Shown piece after piece: positions 16,436 to 26,693 of a DNA stretch of 46,649 nucleotides. The notes beneath the pieces are model-generated. The model saw nothing but the letters and a program-made list of their open reading frames with translations, did not search any database and had not been told where the DNA came from. The stretch is from Flavobacteriaceae bacterium (GTDB lineage: Bacteria > Bacteroidota > Bacteroidia > Flavobacteriales > Weeksellaceae): positions 1 through 46,649 of the forward strand of contig JAISMV010000054.1 in assembly GCA_031276535.1 (NCBI GenBank), in the 5' to 3' direction. The position numbers were made by a program, and so were the translations under genes. Each line of letters opens with the position of its first letter. Position 1 is the first letter of the stretch.

Positions 16436-18232
16436 CTAGTCGTTAATTTTCAATACTGCTAAAAAGGCTGATTGTGGAACTTCGACCCGTCCAATTTGCC
16501 GCATTCGTTTTTTACCTTCTTTTTGTTTCTCCAACAATTTTCTTTTTCGTGAAATATCTCCTCCGTAACATTTTGCCGTAACATCTTTCCTTAAAGCCTT
16601 GATGGTTTCCCGGGCAATAATTTTAGCTCCGATAGCTGCCTGAATAGGAATATCGAATTGTTGTCTTGGAATCAATTCTTTAAGCTTTTCACACATTTTT
16701 TTACCTATGTTATATGCATTATCCTGATGAATCAGGGCAGAAAGAGCATCTACCGGTTCACCGTTAATAAGGATATCCACTTTCACCAGTTTGGAAACTT
16801 TCATTCCGCTCGGAGAATAATCAAAAGAAGCATATCCTTTGGAAATGGTTTTCAACCGGTCGTAAAAGTCAAATACCACTTCCGCCAAAGGCATTTGGAA
16901 AATTAACTCCACCCGGTCTGTGGTCAGATACGACTGATTGACTATTTCTCCTCTTTTTTCGATGCAAAGGGTCATTACAGTTCCGACAAAATCCGATTTT
17001 GTAATGATAGACGCCTTGATGTACGGTTCTTCTACCTTATCCAGAACCGTAGGTTCGGGAAGTTCGGAAGGATTGTGTACCTGAATGGCTTTTGTCGGGT
17101 CTTTTGTTAAATATGCATTGTACGATACATTGGGAACGGTGGTGATGACGGTCATTTTAAATTCCCGCTCCAGACGTTCCTGAATGATCTCCATATGAAG
17201 CATTCCTAAAAATCCGCAGCGAAAACCAAATCCCAAAGCCGCGGAAGATTCCGGTTCAAAGACCAGAGAGGCATCATTGAGTTGAAGTTTCTCCAGCGCC
17301 GACCGCAACAGTTCGTATTCTTCCGTATCTACCGGATAAATTCCGGCAAAGACCATGGGCTTCACTTCTTCAAATCCTTCAATCGCAGATTGTGCGGGAT
17401 TTTCAAAGGAAGTGATGGTATCTCCCACTTTTACTTCACGGGCTTCTTTTATTCCACTTATGATATAACCTACATCTCCGCATTGAATGGCATTTTTAGG
17501 TACCTGATTCAACTTCAGAGTTCCTATCTCATCAGCTTCATAGCTTTTTCCCGTAGCCATAAATTTTACTTTCTGACCTTTTTTAATGTTTCCGTTCACT
17601 ACTTTAAAAAAAGCTTCTATTCCCCTGAAAGGGTTAAACACAGAGTCGAAAATTAAGGCTTGTAAAGGAGCTTTCGAATCTCCGGAAGGATGGGGAATTC
17701 TTTCTACTATCTGTTCTAATAATTCCGCGACTCCTTCTCCTGTTTTTCCGCTTGCACGAAGCACCTCTTCCGGTTTACACCCTAACAGGTTTACAATTTC
17801 ATCCGTAACTTCTTCCGGATTGGCAGAAGGTAAATCAATTTTATTCAGTACGGGAATGATTTCCAAATTATGTTCCAAAGCCAGATATAAATTAGATATC
17901 GTTTGTGCCTGTATGCTCTGAGCCGCGTCAACAATCAGCAAAGCTCCTTCACAAGCAGCAATGGAACGGGAAACTTCATAAGAAAAATCGACATGTCCGG
18001 GAGTGTCTATCAGATTCAGGATATACTTTTCTTCTTTATATTCATACTCCATTTGTATGGCATGGCTCTTAATGGTGATTCCTCTCTCACGTTCCAGATC
18101 CATGTCGTCCAGAGTTTGTTCCTGCAATTCCCGGTCGGAAATAGTTTTGGTTTGCTGCAACAGACGATCGGCTAAAGTGCTTTTTCCGTGGTCTATATGT
18201 GCAATGATACAAAAATTTCTAATATTCTTCAT
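16436..18232 (-). CDS. lepA: Elongation factor 4 (LepA)
   Basis: LepA is a ribosome-associated translational GTPase thought to act on initiation or on stalled ribosomes. The protein has the G-domain motifs AHIDHGKST (G1, about 9-17), DTPGHVDF (G3) and NKIDLP (G4), the EF-G-like domains II, III and V, and the LepA-specific C-terminal domain with [24 protein letters not shown] near 550. The family start [18 protein letters not shown] corresponds to ATG 18232 and gives 598 aa, the standard length. The -7 element at 18249-18256 overlaps the longer track start at 18259, which rules that start out. It is divergent from the YeiH gene. Confidence 0.96.
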   Translation of the reverse strand: MKNIRNFCIIAHIDHGKSTLADRLLQQTKTISDRELQEQTLDDMDLERERGITIKSHAIQMEYEYKEEKYILNLIDTPGHVDFSYEVSRSIAACEGALLIVDAAQSIQAQTISNLYLALEHNLEIIPVLNKIDLPSANPEEVTDEIVNLLGCKPEEVLRASGKTGEGVAELLEQIVERIPHPSGDSKAPLQALIFDSVFNPFRGIEAFFKVVNGNIKKGQKVKFMATGKSYEADEIGTLKLNQVPKNAIQCGDVGYIISGIKEAREVKVGDTITSFENPAQSAIEGFEEVKPMVFAGIYPVDTEEYELLRSALEKLQLNDASLVFEPESSAALGFGFRCGFLGMLHMEIIQERLEREFKMTVITTVPNVSYNAYLTKDPTKAIQVHNPSELPEPTVLDKVEEPYIKASIITKSDFVGTVMTLCIEKRGEIVNQSYLTTDRVELIFQMPLAEVVFDFYDRLKTISKGYASFDYSPSGMKVSKLVKVDILINGEPVDALSALIHQDNAYNIGKKMCEKLKELIPRQQFDIPIQAAIGAKIIARETIKALRKDVTAKCYGGDISRKRKLLEKQKEGKKRMRQIGRVEVPQSAFLAVLKIND

Positions 18233-18248
18233 ATTTTCAACCATGATG

Positions 18249-18256
18249 CAAAAGTA
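18249..18256 (-). promoter_or_regulatory. lepA -7 element (TACTTTTG)
   Basis: An exact TAnnTTTG on the minus strand, with transcription expected near 18242, about 10 bases before ATG 18232. Confidence 0.55.
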
Positions 18257-18322
18257 CATCTTTTTGTAAATATACTCCCATGAATCACTACAATATCACT
18301 GTTGCTCAAAAACGATAACTTT

Positions 18323-18357
18323 ATTTCCTATTATATCGATAGGAAATACTAACTTTG
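18323..18357 (+). promoter_or_regulatory. yeiH promoter with adjoining 9-bp inverted repeat
   Basis: ATTTCCTAT (18323-18331) and ATAGGAAAT (18339-18347) form a perfect inverted repeat with a 7-base spacer. Two bases later begins TAACTTTG (18350-18357), an exact -7 element. The repeat therefore occupies the -10 to -35 interval, where a dimeric regulator could block or assist RNA polymerase. The start codon lies about 50 bases downstream. Confidence 0.6.
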
Positions 18358-18407
18358 TTCTATAAAAGACAATGTATTATAAGGGATTTTAAAATTCAGG
18401 AACACAA

Positions 18408-19685
18408 ATGAAAAGAATAAATTTAACGGAGGACTGGACTGCTACGATCATCAGCGGGTTAGTTATCTTAATCGGTGTTGTACTGTTTTCCTCATTGGAG
18501 TATGTGCCCGGATGGCCAACAGTAAAATGGAGCAACGGAAACGAATTATTTTCTGACGTTTTTTCGGGGAAAAGCCTCCGGGATTTCTTATTTATTTTTA
18601 TAGTATCTTATGGAGTACTGCTTCTTGCCTCCTTTTTACAGGGAAAATCGGCAGGAACAATAAAAGGTTTTCCCGTTTTGTTTATTCTGACGGCACTTGC
18701 CATGATAATCGGGGGGAATAAGACCATAAATGATTGGGGGTTGGAAGCTGTGATATTTTGTCTGCTCACAGGTTTGGTAATTAATAACTTTCTGGGAGTC
18801 CCGAATTGGCTGAAAGGCTGTTTGTCTTCAGAATTATATGTAAAAACAGGTCTGGTATTTTTAGGAGGAACTATTATTTTTCAGGATATAATGAAAGCCG
18901 GGGCTTTAGGTCTTATCCAGTCTGTAGTGGTTGTTTTCACGGTTTGGTATTTTTCATTTTGGTTATGTAAAAAATTTCGGGTAGATAAGGAGATGTCTAT
19001 GATACTTTCCAGTGCGGTTTCCATATGTGGGGTTTCGGCGGCTATAGCTACGGCAGGAGCGATCAGGGGAGATTCTAAAAAACTGTCTTATGCCGTTTCT
19101 CTGGTTCTGGTGGTGGCCGTTCCTATGATCATTATAATGCCTGCACTCGCAAAGCTGATGGGGCTGGGAGAGGCGATGGCAGGAGCCTGGATCGGAGGAA
19201 CTATTGATACTACCGGCGCTGTAGTGGCTACCGGTGCACTTTATGGGGAAGAGGCTCTTAAAATCAGCTCCATTGTGAAGTTTTCGCAAAATGTATTATT
19301 GGGAATTGCGGCTTTTTTAATTGCCGTGTACTGGAGCTATACAAAAAAGGAAGGCAATGAATATGCAGACAAACCTAGTTTAAAAGTGATCTGGGAACGT
19401 TTCCCGAAGTTCGTACTGGGTTTTATTGCAGCATCCCTGTTATTTTCTTTTATACTCCCCACTGCTGAATATAAACCCCTGATTGATACTGTTTTGAAGA
19501 AATTCCAAGGACTGTGGTTTGCTTTAGGATTTACTTCTATCGGTCTGGAAACCAATTTCAGAACTTTAATCAATACGGAGAACAGGAAAGCTACTTTTGT
19601 GTTTTTAGGAGCTCAGACATTCAATGTTGTGTTCACTTTACTAATCGCTTACCTTGTATTCGGAATACAATGGGGTGAGGTATAG
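18408..19685 (+). CDS. YeiH/UPF0324 family membrane protein, putative anion exporter
   Basis: This 425-aa inner-membrane protein has about ten hydrophobic segments. The UPF0324 signature is clear: KTGLVFLGGTIIF, ILSSAVSICGVSAAIATAGAI near 205-225 and GGTIDTTGAVVATGALYGEEAL near 263-285. The family is often annotated as putative sulfate exporter. Direct evidence is limited. At 425 aa it is longer than the roughly 330-350 aa typical of YeiH, because of extra N-terminal segments and a loop before KTIND. It is transcribed alone, divergent from lepA and convergent with purN, from a promoter that carries an inverted repeat. Confidence 0.85.
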   Translation: MKRINLTEDWTATIISGLVILIGVVLFSSLEYVPGWPTVKWSNGNELFSDVFSGKSLRDFLFIFIVSYGVLLLASFLQGKSAGTIKGFPVLFILTALAMIIGGNKTINDWGLEAVIFCLLTGLVINNFLGVPNWLKGCLSSELYVKTGLVFLGGTIIFQDIMKAGALGLIQSVVVVFTVWYFSFWLCKKFRVDKEMSMILSSAVSICGVSAAIATAGAIRGDSKKLSYAVSLVLVVAVPMIIIMPALAKLMGLGEAMAGAWIGGTIDTTGAVVATGALYGEEALKISSIVKFSQNVLLGIAAFLIAVYWSYTKKEGNEYADKPSLKVIWERFPKFVLGFIAASLLFSFILPTAEYKPLIDTVLKKFQGLWFALGFTSIGLETNFRTLINTENRKATFVFLGAQTFNVVFTLLIAYLVFGIQWGEV

Positions 19686-19801
19686 AGAAATACGGTTTTG
19701 CATTTTCTGCTTTCGGAAAAATTTCACCCGATAAAAGAAATTCCGGTAATAAAGTGATTTTTTAAGCGTTGTACTTTCCGCTTTTTATGAATCGGGAGAA
19801 A

Positions 19802-20368
19802 TCATAAAGTACGGGAAATCTTGTTTATAGCATCAATCAGAATTTCCTGTTCTATTTTCATTACTTTTTCCTGCAAATCTTTTACCGTATCTCCTTTTTC
19901 AACAGGGAAAGATTTCCGGATAATAATTTCTCCCTCATCCACACCGGATGTTACAAAATGTACGGTCGCCCCGGACTCGGTTTCTCCGGCATCTAAAACT
20001 GCCTGATGCACCTTTGCTCCATACATGCCTTTTCCTCCGAATTTAGGCAGAAGAGAAGGATGAATGTTTATCATTTTCCCTGTCCATCGTGCGCAAAAAT
20101 CAGCCGATAATATAGAGAGGAATCCCGCGAGGACAATTAAATCTATATTCTGTTCGGATAAAAGTTCATTTATCTCTTCCGATAAATTTTTACCTCTTTC
20201 CAGTAAAAAAACCTGTAAATCCTTATCCAAAGCTCTTTCTATTGCAAAACAATCCCTGTCCGCGATGACAGTTTGAATCTTTGTATGTTTTAATTCTCCG
20301 GAGTCAATGGCATCTATGATACGTTGCAGATTTGTTCCTCCGCCTGATACCAATATAGCTATGTTCAT
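19802..20368 (-). CDS. purN: Phosphoribosylglycinamide formyltransferase
   Basis: PurN transfers a formyl group from 10-formyl-tetrahydrofolate to GAR in purine synthesis. The 188-aa protein has the N-terminal SGGGTNLQ phosphate loop (8-15), the catalytic NIHPSLLPKF (Asn and His near 105) and the ESGATVHFVTSGVDEG segment with the third catalytic residue, an Asp near 142. Length is normal. It stands alone in this region, converging with the YeiH gene; no other purine gene is near. A minus-strand -7 element lies about 42 bases upstream. Confidence 0.95.
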   Translation of the reverse strand: MNIAILVSGGGTNLQRIIDAIDSGELKHTKIQTVIADRDCFAIERALDKDLQVFLLERGKNLSEEINELLSEQNIDLIVLAGFLSILSADFCARWTGKMINIHPSLLPKFGGKGMYGAKVHQAVLDAGETESGATVHFVTSGVDEGEIIIRKSFPVEKGDTVKDLQEKVMKIEQEILIDAINKISRTL

Positions 20369-20409
20369 ATGTCGTAATTTTGATAAAAAGAAAAGCTTTT
20401 ATTATTTTT

Positions 20410-20417
20410 CAAAAATA
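20410..20417 (-). promoter_or_regulatory. purN -7 element (TATTTTTG)
   Basis: An exact TAnnTTTG on the minus strand, about 42 bases upstream of the purN ATG. Confidence 0.5.
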
Positions 20418-20762
20418 CATAATAAAGTTAACTTGAGTCCGGTTTAAGAAAAGACAATGGTTAAATTACACAAAAAAGAAAAGCTTGACCTATTTATATA
20501 CTGTAATACAGATACTTGAATATTTTTTTTACATATATTTCCCATACGATTAAAATACAAAATCCTGCTCATATTAATAATATGACTTTTTGTCTTATTT
20601 ACACCTATTTAATTTAAAATAGCGCGACTTTTTGTCTGATTTATTTAACCTGTTTTTCAATCTTTAAAGTGTTAATAGGTTATATTTTAACTACTTATTA
20701 ACCTATAACACAAAATTTGGTTCGTATTTTGCATTAATAAAAACAAAACATTAAAAAATACT
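20418..20762 (+). promoter_or_regulatory. clpB upstream region with two GACTTTTTGTC sites
   Basis: Two copies of GACTTTTTGTC, each part of a longer repeat GACTTTTTGTCTnATTTA, begin at 20584 and 20626, exactly 42 bases apart. Each contains GAC and GTC as inverted arms. Further down, ATAGGTTA (20675-20682) and TAACCTAT (20699-20706) form an inverted repeat with a 16-base spacer. The likely -7 is TATTTTG at 20725-20731, one base shorter than consensus. The arrangement suggests a regulated heat-shock-type promoter. The region is otherwise AT-rich and gene-free. Confidence 0.5.
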
Positions 20763-23408
20763 ATGGATTTTAACAAACTAACCATCAAATCACAAGAAGC
20801 TTTGCAACAGGCTCAGGTGATTGCACAAGGACTGGAAAATCAGGCGATAGAGCCGGCACATTTGCTCAAGGCTTTGCTGGAGAGCGAAGCCAGCGTTATT
20901 ACCTTTATACTGAAAAAACAAGATTCAAATTTAGCATATATTAATTCAGAGTTACAATCTATCCTTTCGGAGTTTCCTAAAGTTTCCGGAGGTCAGCTGT
21001 ATCTTTCTCAAAACGCCAACAAAGCTTTAAATGAAGCCTGGCTGGAAGCCAATAAAATGAAAGATGAGTTTGTAAGCCTTGAACATATCTTGTTGGGAAT
21101 TCTTTATGCAAATGATAAAACATCTCAATTATTAAAAAATCAAGGAGTTACAAAGAATGGGGTACTTAAAGCCATTGAAGAGATCCGGAAAGGAGAACGC
21201 GTAACCTCTCAATCAGCGGAAGACACCTACAACTCTTTGAATAAATATGCCAAAAATCTGAATGAATTCGCACAGGAGGGCAAATTAGATCCCGTTATCG
21301 GACGGGACGATGAAATCCGTCGGGTATTGCAAATCCTTTCCCGAAGGACCAAGAACAACCCTATCCTCATCGGAGAGCCCGGCGTGGGTAAAACCGCCAT
21401 AGCCGAAGGGATCGCCCATCGGATTATCAATGGGGATGTTCCCGAAAACCTGAAAGACAAAACAATATATTCTTTGGATATGGGAGCATTGATCGCCGGA
21501 GCCAAGTACAAAGGAGAATTTGAAGAAAGATTGAAGGCCGTGGTGAAAGAAGTGACCTCCTCCGAAGGAAGTATTATTTTGTTTATTGATGAAATTCATA
21601 CTCTGGTCGGTGCCGGAGGGGGTGAAGGCGCCATGGACGCCGCCAATATCCTGAAACCGGCTTTAGCCCGCGGGGAATTGCGTTCCATAGGAGCTACCAC
21701 CTTAAATGAGTATCAAAAATATTTTGAAAAAGACAAAGCCCTGGAAAGGCGTTTCCAAAAAGTATTGGTGGAAGAACCGGATGTGGAAGATGCAATCGCT
21801 ATTCTTCGGGGAATTAAAGAAAGATATGAAGTACACCACAAAGTGCGAATCAAAGACGAAGCAGTCATTACTGCCGTAGAGTTGTCTAACCGGTACATTT
21901 CCGACCGCTTTCTTCCGGACAAGGCTATTGATCTAATGGATGAAGCTTCCGCTAAACTTCGTATGGAAATGAATTCCAAACCGGAAGAACTGGACACACT
22001 CGACCGAAAGAAAATGCAATTGGAAATTGAGTTGGAAGCGGTAAAACGTGAGGCTGAGAGCCCTACCTCCAACGAAAGTATCAAACAATCTAATGAAAAA
22101 AGGCTGGCTTCGGTTAAAGAAGAACTAGCGCAGCTTAATGAAAAGAGGAATGCGCTCAGCGCTTCATGGAAAGCGGAAAAAGAAAGAGCGGAAAAGATTC
22201 AGGAAATACGTAAGAACATAGAAGAATACAAGTTGGAGGCTGAACGCGCTGAACGTATCGGAGATTATGGAAAAGTAGCCGAACTGCGCTACGGAAAAAT
22301 CAAAGAACAGGAAGGGCTGTTGGTTCAAGCCGAAGCTGAATTCTCCGAAGACCGCCCGAGACTGATTAAAGAGGAAGTGGACGGAGAAGACATTGCAGAC
22401 GTGGTTGCCAAATGGACGGGCATACCCGTAACCAAACTCATACAGAGCGAACGTGAAAAACTGTTGAAACTGGAATCGGTTCTCCATAAAAGAGTGGTCG
22501 GGCAGGAAGAAGCAATAGAGGCTGTTGCCGATGCCATCCGCAGAAATCGTGCAGGATTGAACGACGAAAGAAAACCTATCGGTTCTTTCCTTTTTCTGGG
22601 AACTACCGGTGTCGGAAAAACCGAATTGGCAAAGGCACTGGCGGAGTTCTTATTTGATGACGAAAACTCTATGACACGTATTGACATGAGTGAATATCAG
22701 GAAAAACATTCCGTAAGCCGTTTGGTGGGTGCGCCTCCGGGATATGTGGGCTATGACGAGGGAGGACAGCTGACTGAAGCCGTAAGAAGAAGACCGTATT
22801 CCGTAGTGCTTTTGGATGAGATTGAAAAGGCTCATCCCGATGTGTTCAACATTTTGCTTCAGGTTCTGGATGACGGTCGTTTGACCGATAATAAGGGGAG
22901 AACGGTTAATTTTAAAAATACCATTATCGTAATGACATCCAACTTAGGTTCTTCGCTAATTCAGGAGAATTTTGAGAATTTAACAAGTGAAAATTATACG
23001 GAAATTCTGAATTTGACCAAAGAGCAGGTGATGGAATTACTGCGAAAAACTCTGCGTCCGGAATTTTTAAACCGAATTGATGAAACCATTGTATTCAAGC
23101 CATTAAACAGAAATGAAATCCGAAGCATTATCGACATTCAACTGGATTCTCTGAACCGGATATTGGCTAAAAAAGGAATTCATATGAGCATGACCGATGA
23201 AGCCAAAGATTATGTGATGGGAAAGGGCTATGATCCTTCTTTCGGAGCCAGACCTTTAAAAAGATTAATCCAGCACGAAATACTAAATCAATTATCTAAA
23301 GAGATTTTGGGAGGAAAAGTTAACGATAACGATTGCATCATCGCCGATTATTTTCCTGAAACAGGCTTAGTCTTCAGAAAAGACAATAAAGATGTGGAAG
23401 TGGTTTAA
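20763..23408 (+). CDS. clpB: ATP-dependent chaperone ClpB
   Basis: ClpB is the hexameric disaggregase that cooperates with DnaK to rescue aggregated proteins. The 881-aa protein has the Clp-N domain (about 1-145), the first AAA+ ring module (Walker [14 protein letters not shown] near 202, [11 protein letters not shown]-like pore loop), a long coiled-coil middle domain (about 400-525) and the second AAA+ module ([12 protein letters not shown] near 618, [21 protein letters not shown] pore loop) with the C-terminal small domain. The middle domain and absence of a ClpP-binding loop separate it from ClpC, which lies 8 kb away. It is monocistronic, ending at a hairpin near 23495. The paired repeats upstream suggest stress control. 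Confidence 0.96.
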   Translation: MDFNKLTIKSQEALQQAQVIAQGLENQAIEPAHLLKALLESEASVITFILKKQDSNLAYINSELQSILSEFPKVSGGQLYLSQNANKALNEAWLEANKMKDEFVSLEHILLGILYANDKTSQLLKNQGVTKNGVLKAIEEIRKGERVTSQSAEDTYNSLNKYAKNLNEFAQEGKLDPVIGRDDEIRRVLQILSRRTKNNPILIGEPGVGKTAIAEGIAHRIINGDVPENLKDKTIYSLDMGALIAGAKYKGEFEERLKAVVKEVTSSEGSIILFIDEIHTLVGAGGGEGAMDAANILKPALARGELRSIGATTLNEYQKYFEKDKALERRFQKVLVEEPDVEDAIAILRGIKERYEVHHKVRIKDEAVITAVELSNRYISDRFLPDKAIDLMDEASAKLRMEMNSKPEELDTLDRKKMQLEIELEAVKREAESPTSNESIKQSNEKRLASVKEELAQLNEKRNALSASWKAEKERAEKIQEIRKNIEEYKLEAERAERIGDYGKVAELRYGKIKEQEGLLVQAEAEFSEDRPRLIKEEVDGEDIADVVAKWTGIPVTKLIQSEREKLLKLESVLHKRVVGQEEAIEAVADAIRRNRAGLNDERKPIGSFLFLGTTGVGKTELAKALAEFLFDDENSMTRIDMSEYQEKHSVSRLVGAPPGYVGYDEGGQLTEAVRRRPYSVVLLDEIEKAHPDVFNILLQVLDDGRLTDNKGRTVNFKNTIIVMTSNLGSSLIQENFENLTSENYTEILNLTKEQVMELLRKTLRPEFLNRIDETIVFKPLNRNEIRSIIDIQLDSLNRILAKKGIHMSMTDEAKDYVMGKGYDPSFGARPLKRLIQHEILNQLSKEILGGKVNDNDCIIADYFPETGLVFRKDNKDVEVV

Positions 23409-23493
23409 AAAACACTGGATTTATCTCAATTTTTATTTACAACAAGAGGGAACAAATGTTTTATCAACCTTAAAAATGAGGATAAGTTAATTG

Positions 23494-23528
23494 AAAAGAG
23501 ACTGTCTGAGACGGGCAGTTTCTTTTTT
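23494..23528 (+). terminator. clpB terminator
   Basis: AAGAGACTGTC pairs, with some G-U wobble, with GGGCAGTTTCTT around a short loop, followed by a run of T. It lies about 90 bases after the clpB stop. Confidence 0.7.
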
Positions 23529-23732
23529 ATTTTATAAAATTATCTTACGGAAATACGCCATTGGATAAAAACCATACGCGGGGTTTTATAATTTTTTCCA
23601 TATCCCCTGTTAAGCTGTATTTACTCATTGAACTTTTCGTTTTTCATTTCTTAAACCAGCTTCAGATTGATATAAACAATCGTATTATTGTTTTACACTA
23701 TGACAAACAAAGAAGAATTAAGTTTAAAACAG

Positions 23733-23740
23733 TACCTTTG
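23733..23740 (+). promoter_or_regulatory. -7 element (TACCTTTG) of the ABC-F gene
   Basis: An exact match ending 24 bases before ATG 23765. It lies within the ORF-track extension, which argues for the shorter start. Confidence 0.6.
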
Positions 23741-23764
23741 CATGTCGAAAATTTTAAAGGAAAA

Positions 23765-25672
23765 ATGATTTTAGTACAAAATTTGGGGCTACATTTTGCA
23801 GGAACCTATTTGTTTGAAAATGTTAATTTCAGGATTAACAAGAATGACCGCATCGGGCTGGCAGGAAAAAACGGAGCCGGAAAATCTACCTTGTTAAAGA
23901 TTTTGGCAGGGGAACAGCCTTCCACAGAAGGTTCGGTAGAAAAAGAAGGAGAAGTACGAATCGGGTTTTTGAAACAGGATCTTGATTTTGAAAAAGGTCG
24001 TACGGTTTGGGATGAGGCGAAACAGGCATTCAAGGAATTAAACAAGATCAACGATAAAATTGATAAGATCAACCACGAGTTGGCTACCCGTACAGATTAT
24101 GAATCGGAAGGATACCACAAGCTAATTCATGATCTGACAGATCTCACTGATCGGTTCTCTCATCTGGGGGGATACAACACTGAGGGAGAAATAGAAAAAA
24201 TACTAAAAGGGCTGGGCTTTAAAGAGTCCGATTTTGAAAAACTTACGGATGATTTTTCCGGAGGATGGAGAATGCGGATCGAATTGGCAAAATTATTGCT
24301 GGAAGAAAACGATGTATTATTGCTGGATGAGCCTACAAACCATTTGGACATAGAGTCTATTATCTGGCTGGAAGGCTTTTTAATCAACTACAGAGGCGCT
24401 GTAGTTTTAGTCTCCCACGACAAACAATTCCTGACCAATGTTACCAACAGAACCATAGAAATATCCAACCGTTCCATTCAGGATTATAAGGTCAACTATA
24501 CAAAGTACCTGATTTTAAGACAAGAACGAAAAGAAAAATTACTTCAATCCCAAAAAAATCAGGAGCAGGAGATCAAACGCACGGAACAACTCATCGAGAA
24601 ATTCCGATATAAAGCCAGTAAAGCCGCTTTTGCTCAGTCACTTATTAAAAAACTGGACAAGGTGGAACGGATCGAAGTGGAAGACGAAGATATTACCCGT
24701 TTTAACATTCGGTTTGAACCCAGTGTTACTCCCGGAAAAGTATTGTTTAAAGCAGAAAATTTAAGCAAGTCTTTCGATGGTTATCAGGTTTTCCAACATG
24801 CGGATTTTTATATTGAAAGAGGAGAGAAAATTGCTTTCGTGGGACAGAATGGGCAGGGAAAAACCACTCTAGCTAAAATTTTGGATGGTATCTTACCCTA
24901 TGACGGAACCTTGGAAATAGGACACAACGTACAGATCGGGTATTTTGCCCAAAATCAGGCGGAAGTTTTAGACGGGAACAAAACGATTCTGGAAGAAGCA
25001 GAAGATTCCGCAACGGAAGAATCCCGCCCGAGAGTACGGGATCTGCTGGGTTCTTTTCTTTTTCAGGGGGATGAAGTTCAGAAAAAAGTATCCGTACTTT
25101 CAGGAGGAGAAAGAAACCGGCTGGCTTTGTGTAAATTATTGCTTCGTCCTTTTAATACCTTAATTATGGACGAACCTACCAACCATTTAGACCTGCAATC
25201 CAAGGCGATACTGAAACAAGCCTTAAAAAATTATCAGGGTACTTTAATTCTGGTTTCTCACGACCGGGAATTTTTAGACGGTCTGGCAAATAAGATCTTT
25301 GAATTCCGAAACGGTGAAATAAAAGAATTTTTAGGAGGAATAACCGAATATCTGGACTACAGGAAAAAGGAAAACATGCGGGAGGTCGATTTGGAAAAAC
25401 CTGTTGCCCAACCGGTTCCTAAGACACCAACAAATGCTTCTAAAAGTAAAGGAGCACCACTTGAAGACAAGGAACGGAAAGCTTTGGAAAACAAATTATC
25501 CAAGCTGGAAAATGAAATTGAACAGGTTGAAGATCAGATTAAAAAAATAGAAGCTTCTTTTTCCGGAGAAAATCCTACGGAAGAACAGTTAAAAAAGTAC
25601 GTCGATATTAAAGAAAAATTGGCGAGCTTAAATACCGATTGGGAGAAAATTTTCAAACAATTGAACGAATAA
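23765..25672 (+). CDS. ABC-F family ATPase (Uup/EttA-like)
   Basis: ABC-F proteins carry two ATPase cassettes on one chain without membrane domains and act on the ribosome. This 635-aa protein has cassette 1 with GKNGAGKST (about 35-43), LSGGW-like signature FSGGWRMR and LLLDEPTNHLD. A linker with basic helices follows (about 245-310, the P-site tRNA-interacting motif position). Cassette 2 has GQNGQGKTT, LSGGERNR and LIMDEPTNHLD. The C-terminal end is a coiled coil (about 565-635) of the Uup type. The start MILVQNLGLHF is at 23765. The upstream 68 codons in the track contain the promoter and are not part of the protein. The exact subfamily is uncertain. Confidence 0.92.
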   Translation: MILVQNLGLHFAGTYLFENVNFRINKNDRIGLAGKNGAGKSTLLKILAGEQPSTEGSVEKEGEVRIGFLKQDLDFEKGRTVWDEAKQAFKELNKINDKIDKINHELATRTDYESEGYHKLIHDLTDLTDRFSHLGGYNTEGEIEKILKGLGFKESDFEKLTDDFSGGWRMRIELAKLLLEENDVLLLDEPTNHLDIESIIWLEGFLINYRGAVVLVSHDKQFLTNVTNRTIEISNRSIQDYKVNYTKYLILRQERKEKLLQSQKNQEQEIKRTEQLIEKFRYKASKAAFAQSLIKKLDKVERIEVEDEDITRFNIRFEPSVTPGKVLFKAENLSKSFDGYQVFQHADFYIERGEKIAFVGQNGQGKTTLAKILDGILPYDGTLEIGHNVQIGYFAQNQAEVLDGNKTILEEAEDSATEESRPRVRDLLGSFLFQGDEVQKKVSVLSGGERNRLALCKLLLRPFNTLIMDEPTNHLDLQSKAILKQALKNYQGTLILVSHDREFLDGLANKIFEFRNGEIKEFLGGITEYLDYRKKENMREVDLEKPVAQPVPKTPTNASKSKGAPLEDKERKALENKLSKLENEIEQVEDQIKKIEASFSGENPTEEQLKKYVDIKEKLASLNTDWEKIFKQLNE

Positions 25673-25775
25673 GGGAGGAATTTTATTTTTAATACAAACT
25701 ACTCTTTTCAGCATAATTAAAGTATGAAAAAATAATTTATTTGAGAATAAACAGTCCTTTTTTAAAAGGATTCTT

Positions 25776-25783
25776 TATCTTTG
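25776..25783 (+). promoter_or_regulatory. -7 element (TATCTTTG) of the TauE/DUF1634/FUSC unit
   Basis: An exact TAnnTTTG about 28 bases before the TTG start of the TauE gene. Confidence 0.55.
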
Positions 25784-25810
25784 TTATTAATTTCTTAATT
25801 TAGGTTCACT

Positions 25811-26686
25811 TTGAGTATATTTACTTTTACTCTCATCCTGTTCTTAGGAGCAATCGTGGCAGGAATGGTAGGATCTCTTACAGGACTGGGGGGAGGTGTG
25901 GTTATTATTCCTCTGCTCGCACTGGGATTTGGGGTGGATATTAAATATGTCGTGGGGACAGCATTGATAACTTCCATAGCGACTTCTTCCGGTGCTGCTA
26001 CTGCGTATATCAAAAAAGGAATGACGAATGTGCGAATCGGGATGTTTCTGGAGGTGGCAACTACGGCAGGTGCGGTTTTAGGAGCTTTGGTTGCGGTATT
26101 TTTATCGACTTCGGTTATTTACATTATTTTAGGAATTACCTTGATATTTTCTTCGGCAATGATTGTAAGAAAGAAAGACACTTCTGTTGATCATTCCTCT
26201 CCGGGAAGTAAATGGGCTTCCGTACTAAAGTTAAACGGAACCTGCCCCACTCCCGACGGAATACAAAAGTATAATGTGCGAAATGTCACTGCCGGATTCT
26301 CCTTAATGACTCTCGCCGGAGTACTTTCGGGAATTCTCGGAATCGGTTCCGGCTCCCTGAAAGTCTTAGCCATGGATATTGCCATGAAAATACCCTTTAA
26401 GGTCTCTACCACCACATCCAGTTTCATGGTTGGCGTAACCGCTGCTGCCGGTGCGGTAATTTACTTTCAGAGAGGACAGATTGATCCGTTTTTGGCAATG
26501 CCTGTCGTAACAGGCGTATTACTGGGGTCTTTTTTTGGATCTAAAATTTTAATGATTATTAATGTGGGATTATTACGTAAGATTTTTAGTTTTGTAATAG
26601 CTATTTTAGCTGTTCAAATGATATACAGAGGGATGGAATTTTATTTGTTAAAATGGTTTCCTTATATAAACCTTCCTGAAATTTAA
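25811..26686 (+). CDS. TauE/SafE family sulfite/anion exporter
   Basis: This 291-aa inner-membrane permease has about eight hydrophobic segments. The TauE/SafE hallmarks are GSLTGLGGGVVIIPLL (about 18-33) and the second repeat GVLSGILGIGSGSLKVLAM near 175-193. The family exports sulfite, sulfonates or related small anions. A central insertion, NGTCPTPDGIQKYNVRN, separates the halves. The start is a TTG codon: no ATG precedes the first membrane helix, and the -7 element gives a short leader. It is followed after 7 bases by a DUF1634 gene, a common partner. The substrate is inferred from the family only. Confidence 0.88.
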   Translation: MSIFTFTLILFLGAIVAGMVGSLTGLGGGVVIIPLLALGFGVDIKYVVGTALITSIATSSGAATAYIKKGMTNVRIGMFLEVATTAGAVLGALVAVFLSTSVIYIILGITLIFSSAMIVRKKDTSVDHSSPGSKWASVLKLNGTCPTPDGIQKYNVRNVTAGFSLMTLAGVLSGILGIGSGSLKVLAMDIAMKIPFKVSTTTSSFMVGVTAAAGAVIYFQRGQIDPFLAMPVVTGVLLGSFFGSKILMIINVGLLRKIFSFVIAILAVQMIYRGMEFYLLKWFPYINLPEI

Positions 26687-26693
26687 ATAAAGA

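Noticed and set aside
16213-16446. 77-aa plus-strand ORF between the Crp/Fnr and lepA genes
   Set aside because: TTG start, no promoter, overlaps the lepA 3' end and has no recognisable family.
20584-20643. CIRCE (HrcA) element upstream of clpB
   Set aside because: The repeat sequence and spacing do not resemble TTAGCACTC-N9-GAGTGCTAA.
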